A program made the position numbers and the translations under genes. The notes under the pieces are model-generated. The model was not told the origin of the DNA. It made no database searches and saw only the letters and a list, made by a program, of their open reading frames with translations. From CAWCBH01 sp963793785 (GTDB taxonomy: Bacteria > Actinomycetota > Thermoleophilia > Solirubrobacterales > 70-9), in the NCBI GenBank assembly GCA_963793785.1, contig CAWCBH010000003.1, positions 682,001 to 746,000 of the forward strand: a stretch of DNA of 64,000 bases. Direction: 5' to 3'. Of the stretch, positions 42,560 to 51,799 are shown piece after piece; position 1 is the first letter of the stretch, and each line of letters starts with the position of its first letter.

Positions 42560-43347
42560 CCGCCTGTCCTCAGCCGGTGGCGCAGCGCCGCCGCGCTGAG
42601 GCCCAGCCCCAGCAGCCCGATCCCCGCGATCGCCGCCAGGCACTCCAGCGTTTCCTCGCCCGAAAAGCCCGAGATGAAGGGGTCACGGATGCCCTGTACG
42701 AGAAAGCTCAGCGGGTTGTATTGGGCGACCGTCTGCGCCGGCTCGACCATCAGTTCCTGCGGGAAGAAGGCCGAGGAGAGAAAGAGGATCACGAAGATGA
42801 TCGGGAAGAAGCCCTGGACGACGCTGGCGCTGCCGGTGCGGAGGGCCGCCGCGGCGCCGAGGCCGCCGAACGCGGCCGCCGAGAGGCACACCAATACGAC
42901 GATCGACAACGCCCCGAGCACGCCCTCGGTGATCGGCGCGCCGAAGATCAGTGCGATGCCGAGGAACCATACGGCCGTCACCAGGCCCAGCGCCATCGTG
43001 CCCATCAGGCGCCCGAGGACGATCGTGAAGCGTGAGATCGGGGCGACGAAGAGCCGGTCGGTGAAGCCCATTTCGATGTCGACCGCCATCGCGATACCGC
43101 CGCTGTTGCCGGCGAGGAGGAGCGCCTGCAGCATCGCCCCGGCGAGCATGAACTGTAGGAAACTGTCGACCGGGGGAAACCCGGGCAGGTTGACGGCGCT
43201 CGCGGCGCCGCCTGTCTGAACCGCCAGAATCAGGGTCGGGAAGACGAGAATCGGCGCCATCAACTGAGGACGCCGGAAGGTCTGGCGGATCGAGCGGATC
43301 CCAAGAGCGCGCACGACGCGCAGGTTCGTGGCGAAGGGGCCTCTCAA
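42556..43347 (-). CDS. ABC-2 type transporter permease
   Basis: 263 residues from TTG 43347, overlapping the ATPase stop (TTGA). Homologous to the downstream permease: IEMGFTDRLFVAPISRFTIVLGRLMGTM and FFPIIFVILFLSSAFFPQELM. Six helices. The two permeases probably form the heterodimeric channel of an export system. Confidence 0.88.
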   Translation of the reverse strand: MRGPFATNLRVVRALGIRSIRQTFRRPQLMAPILVFPTLILAVQTGGAASAVNLPGFPPVDSFLQFMLAGAMLQALLLAGNSGGIAMAVDIEMGFTDRLFVAPISRFTIVLGRLMGTMALGLVTAVWFLGIALIFGAPITEGVLGALSIVVLVCLSAAAFGGLGAAAALRTGSASVVQGFFPIIFVILFLSSAFFPQELMVEPAQTVAQYNPLSFLVQGIRDPFISGFSGEETLECLAAIAGIGLLGLGLSAAALRHRLRTGG

Positions 43348-44333
43348 GCGGGCGCGGCTTCCTGTTCGCCCGTCGCCTGCTCGTGCTCGCCGGCCCCCTC
43401 TGCGGTGGCCTCGATGTGGTAGCCGGTCTTCTCGACGAAGACGTCGTCGAGGCTGGGCTCTAACAGGTCAAGCGACTCGACCGCAAGCCCGGCGTCGTCG
43501 AGGGCCCGCACCACCCGCGCGACTTCGGTGGCCCCGCCGGGCAGCTCGACCAAGACCTTGCCGTCCTTGGAAGGGAGGACCTTTCCTAGCTGCTCGCAGA
43601 CCCGCTCGGCGGCGTCGGCGGAGCCCTTCGCGAGCTGCACTTCGAGGTGGGGGTTGCCCACCTCGGCCTTGAGCGCCGCGGGAGTTCCCTCGGCGACGAG
43701 CTTTCCGTTGTCGATGATCCCGACCCGGTTGGCGAGCTTGTCCGCCTCCTCCAGGTATTGCGTGGTCAGGAAGACCGTCGTCCCTTCGCGGTTGAGCGCC
43801 TCGACCTCCTCCCAGATCGCCTTGCGGCTGACCGGGTCGAGTCCGGTGGTGGGCTCGTCAAGGAACAGCACCCGCGGCTCGTGGACCAGCGCCGCGGCGA
43901 GATCTAGGCGGCGCTTCATCCCACCCGAGTAGGTGCCGACGCGGCGATCGCCGGCGTCGACCAGGTCGACGCGCTCCAGCAGATCATCCGCCCGGCGTTT
44001 GCCTTCGCCAGTCGGCAAGCCGTGCAGCGTCGCCTGCAAACGGATCAGCTCCCGGCCGGTCATCAGCGGGTCCAGCGCCGCTTCCTGGAGGGCGACCCCG
44101 ATCGCCCGCCGTACCTGCGGAGCTTCGCTGACGACGTCATGGCCGGCGACGCTGGCGCAGCCGCCGGTCGGAAGCAGCAGCGTGGTCAGCATCCGCACGG
44201 TCGTCGTCTTGCCCGCCCCGTTCGGGCCCAGGAAGCCGTAGATCTCGCCCTCGGAGACCTCCAGGTCGACCCCCTGAACGGCATGGATCTCGTCGAAGCT
44301 TCGCTCCAGCCTCTCGACCACGATCGCCTGCAT
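43344..44333 (-). CDS. ABC transporter ATP-binding protein (DrrA-type)
   Basis: 329 residues from ATG 44333. Walker A GPNGAGKTTTVRML, signature TYSGGMKRRLDLAAALVHEPRVLFLDEPTTGLD with Walker B, and the H-loop-type end TVFLTTQYLEEADKLANRV (Gln where many have His). The C-terminal 90 residues match DrrA-type exporters (LEPSLDDVFVEKTGYHIE). Starts 10 nt after the amidase gene stop, so it is in the same operon. Confidence 0.92.
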   Translation of the reverse strand: MQAIVVERLERSFDEIHAVQGVDLEVSEGEIYGFLGPNGAGKTTTVRMLTTLLLPTGGCASVAGHDVVSEAPQVRRAIGVALQEAALDPLMTGRELIRLQATLHGLPTGEGKRRADDLLERVDLVDAGDRRVGTYSGGMKRRLDLAAALVHEPRVLFLDEPTTGLDPVSRKAIWEEVEALNREGTTVFLTTQYLEEADKLANRVGIIDNGKLVAEGTPAALKAEVGNPHLEVQLAKGSADAAERVCEQLGKVLPSKDGKVLVELPGGATEVARVVRALDDAGLAVESLDLLEPSLDDVFVEKTGYHIEATAEGAGEHEQATGEQEAAPA

Positions 44334-44343
44334 GTCGCCAATC

Positions 44344-45714
44344 CTAGGCAGCCGCGCCAGTCGGCTCGGCGAGCGGCGGCAGCGCCTCCACCCAGCGGCG
44401 CCCGTTGGCGCGCTCCAGCGCCTCGGCGGCGTCGAGAAGCAGCTCCTCCCGTCCCCACGCGGCTTGCAGCTGCAAGCCGATCGGGAGCCGATCACCGCTG
44501 AGGCCGACGGGCACGGAGATCGCCGGAATCCCGGTCAGGTTGGCGAGGCCGCCGGCGCGGGGATTGACCGCGTCGGCGGCGAAGGTGCCGGACGGCAGCT
44601 CGACCAGCGGCGCGTCGAGGGGCGGCGCCACGGCGGGGACGGTCGGCCAGGCGATCACGTCGACCTGCTCGAAGGCGCGGACCAGCTCGCCGCGCAGCAG
44701 CGCCCGCACCCGCTGCGCTCGCGCGGTTGCCGCCGCCGGCAGCAGCATCCGGTACTTCATCAGCGCCCGGTTGACCGGGCCGAGATCCTCACCGAGCCCG
44801 TTCAGCAGCTGCGGCGATATGAACCCGATCGTCTCCGTGGTGCCGACCAGGACCGCGGCCACCCCGGCGAGGTCGAGGCCGGCGAGCTCGACCTCGCGCA
44901 CCTCGCCGCCGGCTTCGGATGCCAGCGCCGCGATCGCGCTCTCGCAGGCAGCCCGGACCTCCGGGGCGCAGTCCTCGGCGACCGGGGCCCGGGGGACGCC
45001 GATTCGCAGGCCCGCCACGTCGCCGGCGGAGAGCCGGTCGGAGAAGAGGACCGAGCCGAGCAGCCTGCAGTCGCCGGCGTCGGCGCACATCGGCCCGGAG
45101 ACGATCGTCGTCGTCAGCCCGTCCAGATGGTGCCCGGCCATCGCCGAGCGGCCGAAGGTCGGCTTCAGGCCGGTGATCCCGCAGTAGGCGGCCGGGTAGC
45201 GGATCGAGCCGATCCCGTCCGCCCCGACCGCCCCTGCGACCAGCCGGGCCGCGACCGCAGCGCCGGGCCCGCTGGAGGAGCCGCCGGGGCAGCGCTCGGT
45301 GTTCCAGGGGTTGTGGGCCGGCCCGTAGATCGAGACGTTGCCGGTGCTGCTGGAGCCCAGCTCGTGCATGTTCGCGACCCCGACGACAACCGCGCCGGCG
45401 TCGCGCAGAACCCGGTAGGGACCCGACTCGCCGGGCGGGAACGGCGCCAGCGAGCGCGGAGCGCCGAACTGATGCGCGCGCCAGGGCAGCGGCCACTCGT
45501 CCTTGATCGCGATCGGGACCCCTCGCAAGGGCCCGTCGGGAGCGGCCGCAAGCATTTCCCGTGAACGCTCGGGGAAGGTCTCGACGATTGCGTTGATGGG
45601 GGGATTTCGCTCCTCGATCCGCGCCAATGCCGCATCGAGCAGCTCTGCGGCGTCGGCTTCGCCGGCGGCGATCGCGGCGGCCTGCTCGCGCAGCGGACGG
45701 TCGAGGAGCGTCAT
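44344..45714 (-). CDS. amidase signature family enzyme
   Basis: 456 residues from ATG 45714. Ser-cisSer-Lys triad: IAIKDEWPLP (Lys), CPGGSSSGPGAAVAARLVAGAVGADGIGSIRYPAAYCGITGLKPTFG holding the cis-Ser and the nucleophile. Hydrolyses an amide; the substrate is not evident. It overlaps the small upstream protein (ATGA) as in AtzG-AtzE or GatC-GatA pairs. Confidence 0.9.
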   Translation of the reverse strand: MTLLDRPLREQAAAIAAGEADAAELLDAALARIEERNPPINAIVETFPERSREMLAAAPDGPLRGVPIAIKDEWPLPWRAHQFGAPRSLAPFPPGESGPYRVLRDAGAVVVGVANMHELGSSSTGNVSIYGPAHNPWNTERCPGGSSSGPGAAVAARLVAGAVGADGIGSIRYPAAYCGITGLKPTFGRSAMAGHHLDGLTTTIVSGPMCADAGDCRLLGSVLFSDRLSAGDVAGLRIGVPRAPVAEDCAPEVRAACESAIAALASEAGGEVREVELAGLDLAGVAAVLVGTTETIGFISPQLLNGLGEDLGPVNRALMKYRMLLPAAATARAQRVRALLRGELVRAFEQVDVIAWPTVPAVAPPLDAPLVELPSGTFAADAVNPRAGGLANLTGIPAISVPVGLSGDRLPIGLQLQAAWGREELLLDAAEALERANGRRWVEALPPLAEPTGAAA

Positions 45715-45914
45715 CGGGCCGCGGGCGGCCGCGAGAGGTCGGCGCCTTCCTCTGCCGCGACGGCGCCCAGCTCGGTCCTCAGCAGCTCGCCGATCACCGG
45801 CCACCACAGCTCATGCGTGGCCCGCATCACCGCCAGCTCGACCTCGTCGGCCTCGATGCCCAGCGAGGCGAGGCCGGTGGGGACGAAATCGTCGAAGCTG
45901 CTGCTGCCCGCCAT
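45711..45914 (-). CDS. small GatC/AtzG-like partner of the amidase
   Basis: 67 residues. MAGSSSFDDFVPTGLASLGIEADEVELAVMRATHEL is a helix-turn-helix-like string, followed by WWPVIGELLRTELGAV. GatC and AtzG are small helical proteins that bind the amidase; similar length, position and coupling suggest this one is an analogue, though sequence similarity is only loose. ATG 45914, stop overlapping the amidase start. Confidence 0.55.
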   Translation of the reverse strand: MAGSSSFDDFVPTGLASLGIEADEVELAVMRATHELWWPVIGELLRTELGAVAAEEGADLSRPPAAR

Positions 45915-46048
45915 CTGGCGAGGCACCCTACATGCGGTGCGCAGATAGGCACGGCCGGTGCCTGGCGGCGATCGTGCAGCACAGCGGGCGCTGCGCATCG
46001 ATCGGCCCGGGTGGGCAAAATCCGACCCGCAACCCTCGTCGATCGGGC

Positions 46049-46828
46049 GTGTTGCCACCAAAGATCGTGATCGCTGGAGCCAGAACCGCCTTCGGCAGGA
46101 CCCGCGCGCCGGCCGTGGCCGCTGCGGCCTGCCTGCTCGCCGGTCTGGCCATTCTGGCCTGGCCCGGCAGCGCCGACTCGCGGCCGGCGACGGTGCTGCT
46201 GATGGGCAAGACCTCCGAGACACCCCCTCCGGCCTGTCCCCGCAACTGCACCGCCGAGGGCCGGGTGACCGGATTCCAGTCGCTGACCGCGGACGGCACG
46301 ACGCGGCCGTTCCAGGCGCCCTACGACGGCAAGCTGATCTCCTGGTCGATCACGCTCGGCAACCCGCAGTCATCGGACCGGGCGTTCTTCACCGAGCTTC
46401 TCGACCGGCCTCCGCAAGCGCGGATCGCGGTCATCAAGCGGGTCGACCGCAGTCCGATCAAGTACAGGCTGGTGCGCCAGAGCCCGACCGAGGTCCTGAC
46501 GCCCTACTTCGGGCAGACAGTGCAGTTCGCCCTCGACCACCCGCTGACGGTGCTCGAGGACCAGGTGGTGGCGCTGACCGTGCCGACCTGGGCGCCGATG
46601 TTCGCCGACAACCTGCCGCTGGGCAACACCTGGCGCGGCAGTCGCAAGGACGGGCGCTGCGAGTACCCCGATCCGAGCGTCGTCGGGGTCGAGAAGACGC
46701 GCGCCTACGCGCAGGGCAATCACCCGCAGCAGAAGGTCGGCAGCGAGAAGGAGTACACCTGCTACTTCGAGGGCAGCCGCCTGATCTACAGCGCGACGCT
46801 GGTCAAGGAGCCGCGCCGCGCCGGTTAG
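46049..46828 (+). CDS. secreted or membrane-anchored protein of unknown function
   Basis: 259 residues from GTG 46049 (TTG 46052 is equally possible). N-terminal helix PAVAAAACLLAGLAILAW ends the signal. The mature part has an odd Cys-rich start (PPPACPRNCTAEGRVTGFQ), then a jelly-roll-like pattern (YDGKLISWSITLGNP, FALDHPLTVLEDQVVALTVPTWAPMF) and CEYPDPS...EYTCYFEGS. It looks like an extracellular beta protein with two probable disulfides. No family recognised. Confidence 0.7.
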   Translation: MLPPKIVIAGARTAFGRTRAPAVAAAACLLAGLAILAWPGSADSRPATVLLMGKTSETPPPACPRNCTAEGRVTGFQSLTADGTTRPFQAPYDGKLISWSITLGNPQSSDRAFFTELLDRPPQARIAVIKRVDRSPIKYRLVRQSPTEVLTPYFGQTVQFALDHPLTVLEDQVVALTVPTWAPMFADNLPLGNTWRGSRKDGRCEYPDPSVVGVEKTRAYAQGNHPQQKVGSEKEYTCYFEGSRLIYSATLVKEPRRAG

Positions 46829-46843
46829 GCCTTCGCGCGACGC

Positions 46844-47269
46844 CTAGCCGCAGGCGTCGGGGTTCTGGTCGCAGTACTGCTCGAACGCTTCCTGGGGGGA
46901 GCCGGGCTCAGGAGGAACGTCGTTCTCGGGGGAATCGGGCTGCTCGGGGTCGGCGTCGCCGCGCGAAGGGGATCCCCGGCCGTCGTCGTCGTCGGACGGC
47001 CCGACACCGCCACCGCTGTCATCGGGGCCTTCGTTCTCGGACTCGGTCGTCTCGTCGCCGGGGGAGACGCCGCCGTCGTCTTCGGTCGTCTCGGTATCGG
47101 TGGGGGCTTCGCCGGTGGTCGCCGGCTCCTCGGTCGTCTGCGTGGGCACGGTCGGGGTCGAGACCGAGTCGGTCTCCTCGTCGTCTCCGCAGGCAGCGAT
47201 GCCGAGGGCCAGCGTCGCGGCGATCAGCAGCGCGGCGCCGCCACGCCTGAGCGCGAGTTCGCTGCCCAT
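46844..47269 (-). CDS. acidic, low-complexity lipoprotein
   Basis: 141 residues. Lipobox LALGIAACGDDEE. The mature chain is Thr/Glu/Asp/Pro/Gly-rich (TTEEPATTGEAPTDTETTEDD) and ends EAFEQYCDQNPDACG, with two cysteines that may pair. Probably a disordered surface lipoprotein. Start coupled to the upstream zinc-ribbon gene (TGATG). Confidence 0.7.
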   Translation of the reverse strand: MGSELALRRGGAALLIAATLALGIAACGDDEETDSVSTPTVPTQTTEEPATTGEAPTDTETTEDDGGVSPGDETTESENEGPDDSGGGVGPSDDDDGRGSPSRGDADPEQPDSPENDVPPEPGSPQEAFEQYCDQNPDACG

Positions 47270-47544
47270 CAGGACTCGCCGTCGAGCGCGGCCTGGCGCA
47301 GGCCGCAGTAGGGGCAGTCGCTGACGTCGAGCCCGATCAGCTGGTCGCAGCGGCGGCAGATGCGAAGGTTGTCCGGGGTGCGGAGAAGAGCCGAGTCCGA
47401 GGGGGCCAGAGGCAGCGTGCGGGCGACCGGCGAAAGCTCCTCGCCCGTCTCGCGGTCGACGTAGACGTTTCCCTCGCTGGCGACCGCCAGCGACTCGCGG
47501 CCGGAGGCCGCGGCGCGCAGCCGGTAGGTCTGCTCGCGGTTCAT
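47269..47544 (-). CDS. zinc-ribbon protein
   Basis: 91 residues. C-terminal ICRRCDQLIGLDVSDCPYCGLRQ gives a CxxC-x10-CxxC zinc ribbon. The N-terminal part is a short beta-like region (GNVYVDRETGEEL). Such small ribbons occur widely and bind nucleic acids or proteins; no specific role can be read. Confidence 0.7.
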   Translation of the reverse strand: MNREQTYRLRAAASGRESLAVASEGNVYVDRETGEELSPVARTLPLAPSDSALLRTPDNLRICRRCDQLIGLDVSDCPYCGLRQAALDGES

Positions 47545-47572
47545 CGCCGGGCAGCCTATTAGCTTGCTCGGC

Positions 47573-49057
47573 GTGCGGGTGCTGATCTTTCACGGCTATC
47601 TGCTGCGCGGCACGGGCAGCAACGTCTACAACGCGGAGCTCGCGCGGGCACTCGCCCGGCTCGGGCACGACGTGCACCTGCTCTGCCAGGATCGCGCCGC
47701 CGCCGACCTTCCCTGGGTCCGCGACCCCGAGGGCGAGGGCTCGATCACGATTCACGTGCCCGACATCGGCGGCCTGCTGCCGGTCTACGTCCGCGACCGC
47801 TACCAGGGATTCGAGGTGAAGACCTTTCCGGAGCTGAGCGACTCCGAGCTCGAGCGCTACCTGGAACGCAACGTCGCCGCCGTCACAGAGGTCGTGGAAG
47901 AGCTCGGGGAACCCGACGCGGCGCTGGCCAACCACCTGGTGATGGGCCCGGCGATCCTGGCCCGGGCGGGGCTGCGCTTCGCGGCGAAGATCCACGGCTC
48001 CGACCTCTCCTACACGGTCCGGCCCCACCGGAAGCGCTTCGGGCCCTTTGCCCGCCAGGGCATGGAGACGGCCTCGGCCGCGCTGGTCGGCTCACGCCAC
48101 ACCGCCGAGGACCTCTGGGAGACGGTCGGCCTGGAGGGGCTCGAAGTCCGCACCCGTCTCGGTCCGCCCGGGGTCGACGTGCGGGCCTTCCGCCCTCGAT
48201 CGCGCACCGATGCCGAGGATGGCGTGCGCCGTCTCGCCCGCGTGCTGTCGAGCGGCGCGGAGGAAGGCCTGGGCCGCAATCCGGCCGAGACGGCGACTGC
48301 GCTGGAGTGGTTTGCCGACGCCTCCGGCCCGCGGGTCCTGTTCGTGGGCAAGTACCTCGTCAACAAGGGTGCCGACCTGCTGCTGGCCGCCTGGCCCGTG
48401 GTCGTGCGCGAGCACCCCGAGGCCCGGCTGCTGCTGACCGGGTTCGGCGCTTTCCGGGCCGGGCTGCAGCAGCTGCTGTCGGCGCTCGAGGCCGGCGATC
48501 TCGACGCCGCTGCAGAGATTGCCCGGCGCGGCCGTGAGCTGGAGGGCGAAGGCGGCGACGGCCCGCTGCGAATGCTGTTGGAGTTCCTCCAGCATCCGCC
48601 GCAGGGCTATGCCGATGCCTGCCGCGCCGCGGCCGGTTCGGTCGCGATCGGCGGTCGCCTCGAGCACGCCGAGGTGGCCACCCTCTGTCCGGCCGCCGAC
48701 AGCCTGGTGATGCCCAGCACCTTCCCCGAGGCCTTCGGGATGGTCGCCGCCGAGGCGGCAGCTTGCGGGGCGCTGCCGATCTCGGCCGCGCACTCGGGAA
48801 TGGCCGAGGTCTCGCGCCAGCTCGCGGCCGTCGTCGAGCCCGACGTCGGGCGCCTGCTCTCGTTCCCGCTCACCGAGGACCCGGTGGCGGGGATCGCCGG
48901 TCGCCTCGTCGCCTGGCTTGCGATCGAACCGGATCGGCGTCGCCAGATCGGAGCTCTCCTCTCACGCCGGGTCGGAGAGCTGTGGAGCTGGGAGCGGGTG
49001 GCGGCGGGGGTGATCGCCGCCTCTCGTGGCGACCTGCACGATCTGCCGGCGCCCTAG
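47573..49057 (+). CDS. GT-B glycosyltransferase family 4 protein with central insertion
   Basis: 494 residues from GTG 47573. N-terminal VLIFHGYLLRGTGSNVYNAELARALARLGHDVHLLCQD; acceptor domain KIHGSDLSYTVRPHRKRFG. Then RVLFVGKYLVNKGADLLLAAWPVV and MPSTFPEAFGMVAAEAAACGALPISAAHSGM with the E-x7-E motif. About 75 residues (ALEAGDLDAAAEIARRGREL and on) are inserted within the C-domain, longer than in standard family 4 members. Likely makes a surface glycan or glycolipid. Confidence 0.87.
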   Translation: MRVLIFHGYLLRGTGSNVYNAELARALARLGHDVHLLCQDRAAADLPWVRDPEGEGSITIHVPDIGGLLPVYVRDRYQGFEVKTFPELSDSELERYLERNVAAVTEVVEELGEPDAALANHLVMGPAILARAGLRFAAKIHGSDLSYTVRPHRKRFGPFARQGMETASAALVGSRHTAEDLWETVGLEGLEVRTRLGPPGVDVRAFRPRSRTDAEDGVRRLARVLSSGAEEGLGRNPAETATALEWFADASGPRVLFVGKYLVNKGADLLLAAWPVVVREHPEARLLLTGFGAFRAGLQQLLSALEAGDLDAAAEIARRGRELEGEGGDGPLRMLLEFLQHPPQGYADACRAAAGSVAIGGRLEHAEVATLCPAADSLVMPSTFPEAFGMVAAEAAACGALPISAAHSGMAEVSRQLAAVVEPDVGRLLSFPLTEDPVAGIAGRLVAWLAIEPDRRRQIGALLSRRVGELWSWERVAAGVIAASRGDLHDLPAP

Positions 49058-49097
49058 CCGGGACGCCGCCGCCGCATGAATAGAATCCGGGCGCTCG

Positions 49098-49886
49098 ATG
49101 GGTCGCCTGCCGATCATGAAGATGCTCGCCGCGACGGTCGGTCTCACGATCGTGACCTCGCTGGTGATGGTCCCGATTCGCTGGAACGGGCAGCAGGGCT
49201 CGACCGCGGCGCCGAAGATCGACACGCTGCTCGACGTGATGATCATCCTCTCGGCCTTCGTCTTCTGGCTGGTGATGGTGATGCTCGCCTACGCGCTGTG
49301 GAAGTTCCGCGCCAAGCCCGGCGACGAATCAGACGGCGAGCCGATTCACGGCAATACCCGCCTCGAGGTCGCCTGGACGGTGATCCCGACCGTGATCGTG
49401 CTGTTCGGGGCCGGCTACAGCTGGCTGGTCCTCAACGACCTCGAGGACCGCTCCGACGACGCGATGGTCGTCGATGTCTACTCCCAGCAGTACGCCTGGA
49501 GCTTCGGCTATCCCGACAAGGGAGGCAAGTGGTCGGAGGGCGAGCTGCACGTGCCCGTCGACCAGCAGGCGATCTTCAAGCTCCACGCCCAGGACGTGAT
49601 CCACTCCTTCTGGGTCCCGGAATGGCGGATCAAGAAGGACAACGTGCCCGGGATCACGACCACGGCGGTGGTGACGCCCGACCGCGAGGGGACCTACCAG
49701 CTCGTCTGCACCGAGCTCTGCGGCTTCGGGCACTCGACGATGCGGGCCGAGGTCGTCGTCGAGTCCCGCGCCAGTTTCCAGAAGTGGGTCCGCGGTCTCC
49801 AGGAGGAGGTGCCCGAGAACCTGCAGACGGCGGCCGAGGCGACGGCCGAGCCCGAGGGCCAGCCGGCGGAAGCCGGCGGGGCATAA
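49098..49886 (+). CDS. ctaC: cytochrome c oxidase subunit II
   Basis: 262 residues. N-terminal helix VGLTIVTSLVMVPI (maybe a signal anchor), second helix VMIILSAFVFWLVMVMLAYALW. Cupredoxin domain with CuA ligands H169 (DVIHSFWVPEW) and C204, E206, C208, H212, M215 in CTELCGFGHSTM. All six present, so a functional electron entry. No lipobox. First gene of the plus-strand cox operon. Confidence 0.96.
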   Translation: MGRLPIMKMLAATVGLTIVTSLVMVPIRWNGQQGSTAAPKIDTLLDVMIILSAFVFWLVMVMLAYALWKFRAKPGDESDGEPIHGNTRLEVAWTVIPTVIVLFGAGYSWLVLNDLEDRSDDAMVVDVYSQQYAWSFGYPDKGGKWSEGELHVPVDQQAIFKLHAQDVIHSFWVPEWRIKKDNVPGITTTAVVTPDREGTYQLVCTELCGFGHSTMRAEVVVESRASFQKWVRGLQEEVPENLQTAAEATAEPEGQPAEAGGA

Positions 49887-49897
49887 TGGGGACCTAG

Positions 49898-51799
49898 ATG
49901 GCGGCGGCGGTGAGGCAACCGGGCTGGTGGCGGGGGGCGATCGGCTTCCTGCTGGCTGGGGGCTTCGGCTTCGGCCTCGTCGTCGCGCTGCGGGCGATCT
50001 CCGGTCTCGACATCTACCAGACCGAGCAGACCGGCTACCCGCACGTCGTCGTGCCGGCGATCCTGGCGCCATTCGGTTTCTTCATCGGGTTCGGCTGCTT
50101 CGACTACTGGTTCCGCTGGGCTGCCGGTAAGCCGACGATCCCCGAGGACCACTCCGGGCACGGGGCCTACAGCTGGCGCGACTACTTCCGCTTCAACACC
50201 GATCACAAGGTGATCGGGATCCAGTACATCGTCACCACCTTCTTCTTCTTCTTCGTCGGCGGCCTGATCGCGATGCTGATCCGCGCCGAGCTTGCCCAGC
50301 CGGGCACGCAGATCGTCGACGCCAGCACCTACAACGGGCTCTTCTCCACCCACGCGGTGCTGATGATCTTCGTCTTCGTGATCCCGGTCTTCGCCGGGAT
50401 CGCCAACTACGTGCTGCCGCTGATGATCGGCGCCCCGGATATGGCCTTCCCGCGGCTGAACGCGCTCAGCTACTGGATGCTGCCGATCGCCGGGCTGATG
50501 TTCCTGGCCAGCTACTTCGCCCCCGGCGGTGCCTTCGACGCCGGCTGGACCGGCTACGCGCCGCTCTCGACCGGGGCCCCGTTAGGCCAGTCGTTCTTCA
50601 ACATCGGCGTCCAGTTCGCGGGCGCCTCATCGATCGCGACGGCTCTCAACTTCCTGGTCACGATCATCACCATGCGTGCGCCGGGGATGAACTTCTGGCG
50701 GCTGCCGCTGCTGGTCTGGGCCAACCTCTCGACCTCGCTGCTGGTCGTCGCGGCAACGCCGTTCATCGCCGGGGCCCAGTTCATGGTCCTCTTCGATCGC
50801 GTCCTCAGCACCAACTTCTTCCAGTTCGCGCAGGGCGGCGACGTCGTTTCCTACCAGCACATCTTCTGGTTCTACTCCCACCCGGCGGTCTACATCATGA
50901 TGCTGCCCGGGTTCGGGATCATCAGCGAGGTCATCTCGACCCACGCCCGCAAGCCGATCTTCGGCTACCGGCTGATGGCGCTGGCGCTGATCGGGATCGT
51001 CGTCCTCAGCTACTCGGTCTGGGCGCACCACATGTTCGTCGCCGGGATGTTCAGCTGGCTGCGGGTGCCGATGATGATCACGACGCTGCTGATCGCGGTC
51101 CCGACCGGGATCAAGATCTTCTCCTGGTTAGGCACGCTCTTCTTCGGCAAGGTCCACACCTACTCGACGGCGATGCTGTTCGCGCTCGCCTTCATCGTCA
51201 CCTTCACGATCGGCGGCATATCCGGGGTGATGCTGGGCATGGTCCCGATCGACATCCACGTCTCCGACACCTACTTCATCGTCGCCCACATCCACTTCGT
51301 GCTGTTCGGCGGCTCCGTGTTCACGATCTTCGCCGGCATTTACCACTGGTTCCCGAAGATGACCGGTCGGATGTACGACGAGAAGCTCGGCCGGGTTCAC
51401 TTCTGGGGCACCCTGGTCGGTACCTGGGGCACCTTCGTGCCGATGCACTGGGTCGGGATGGACGGGATGCCGCGCCGGGTGGCCGACTACGCGGCCCAGT
51501 TCGGCGACTGGAACCTGATGATCTCGGTCTTCGCTTTCATCCTCGGCGTCGCGCAGCTGGTCTTCCTCTACAACATGGTCGTCAGCTGGCGGTTCGGGCC
51601 CCGCGCCGAGGGCAACCCCTGGCGGGCGAAGACGATCGAGTGGCAGGTCTCCTCGCCGCCGCCGGTGTTCAACTTCGACGAGATCCCGCGCGTCGTCGGC
51701 GGCCCCTATGAGTTCGGCGTCCCCGGCGCCCGGCACGCGATCATGACCGCCGACGAGGCCGAGGTGGCGGCACCGCAGCCGACCACGGTGGGGCATTGA
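49898..51799 (+). CDS. ctaD: cytochrome c oxidase subunit I, A2-type
   Basis: 633 residues. Low-spin heme ligand H152 (FSTHAVLM), CuB ligands H328 and H377/H378 (VWAHHMF), and H464/H466 (IVAHIHFVLFGG) all present. The helix VI motif reads FYSHPAVYIMMLPGFG: the Glu of GHPEVY is replaced by Ala and a Tyr-Ser pair precedes His, the mark of A2-type haem-copper oxidases. The N-terminal 100 residues carry two extra helices (about 13-35 and 50-70) not present in minimal subunit I. The terminal electron acceptor enzyme of the respiratory chain. Confidence 0.96.
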   Translation: MAAAVRQPGWWRGAIGFLLAGGFGFGLVVALRAISGLDIYQTEQTGYPHVVVPAILAPFGFFIGFGCFDYWFRWAAGKPTIPEDHSGHGAYSWRDYFRFNTDHKVIGIQYIVTTFFFFFVGGLIAMLIRAELAQPGTQIVDASTYNGLFSTHAVLMIFVFVIPVFAGIANYVLPLMIGAPDMAFPRLNALSYWMLPIAGLMFLASYFAPGGAFDAGWTGYAPLSTGAPLGQSFFNIGVQFAGASSIATALNFLVTIITMRAPGMNFWRLPLLVWANLSTSLLVVAATPFIAGAQFMVLFDRVLSTNFFQFAQGGDVVSYQHIFWFYSHPAVYIMMLPGFGIISEVISTHARKPIFGYRLMALALIGIVVLSYSVWAHHMFVAGMFSWLRVPMMITTLLIAVPTGIKIFSWLGTLFFGKVHTYSTAMLFALAFIVTFTIGGISGVMLGMVPIDIHVSDTYFIVAHIHFVLFGGSVFTIFAGIYHWFPKMTGRMYDEKLGRVHFWGTLVGTWGTFVPMHWVGMDGMPRRVADYAAQFGDWNLMISVFAFILGVAQLVFLYNMVVSWRFGPRAEGNPWRAKTIEWQVSSPPPVFNFDEIPRVVGGPYEFGVPGARHAIMTADEAEVAAPQPTTVGH

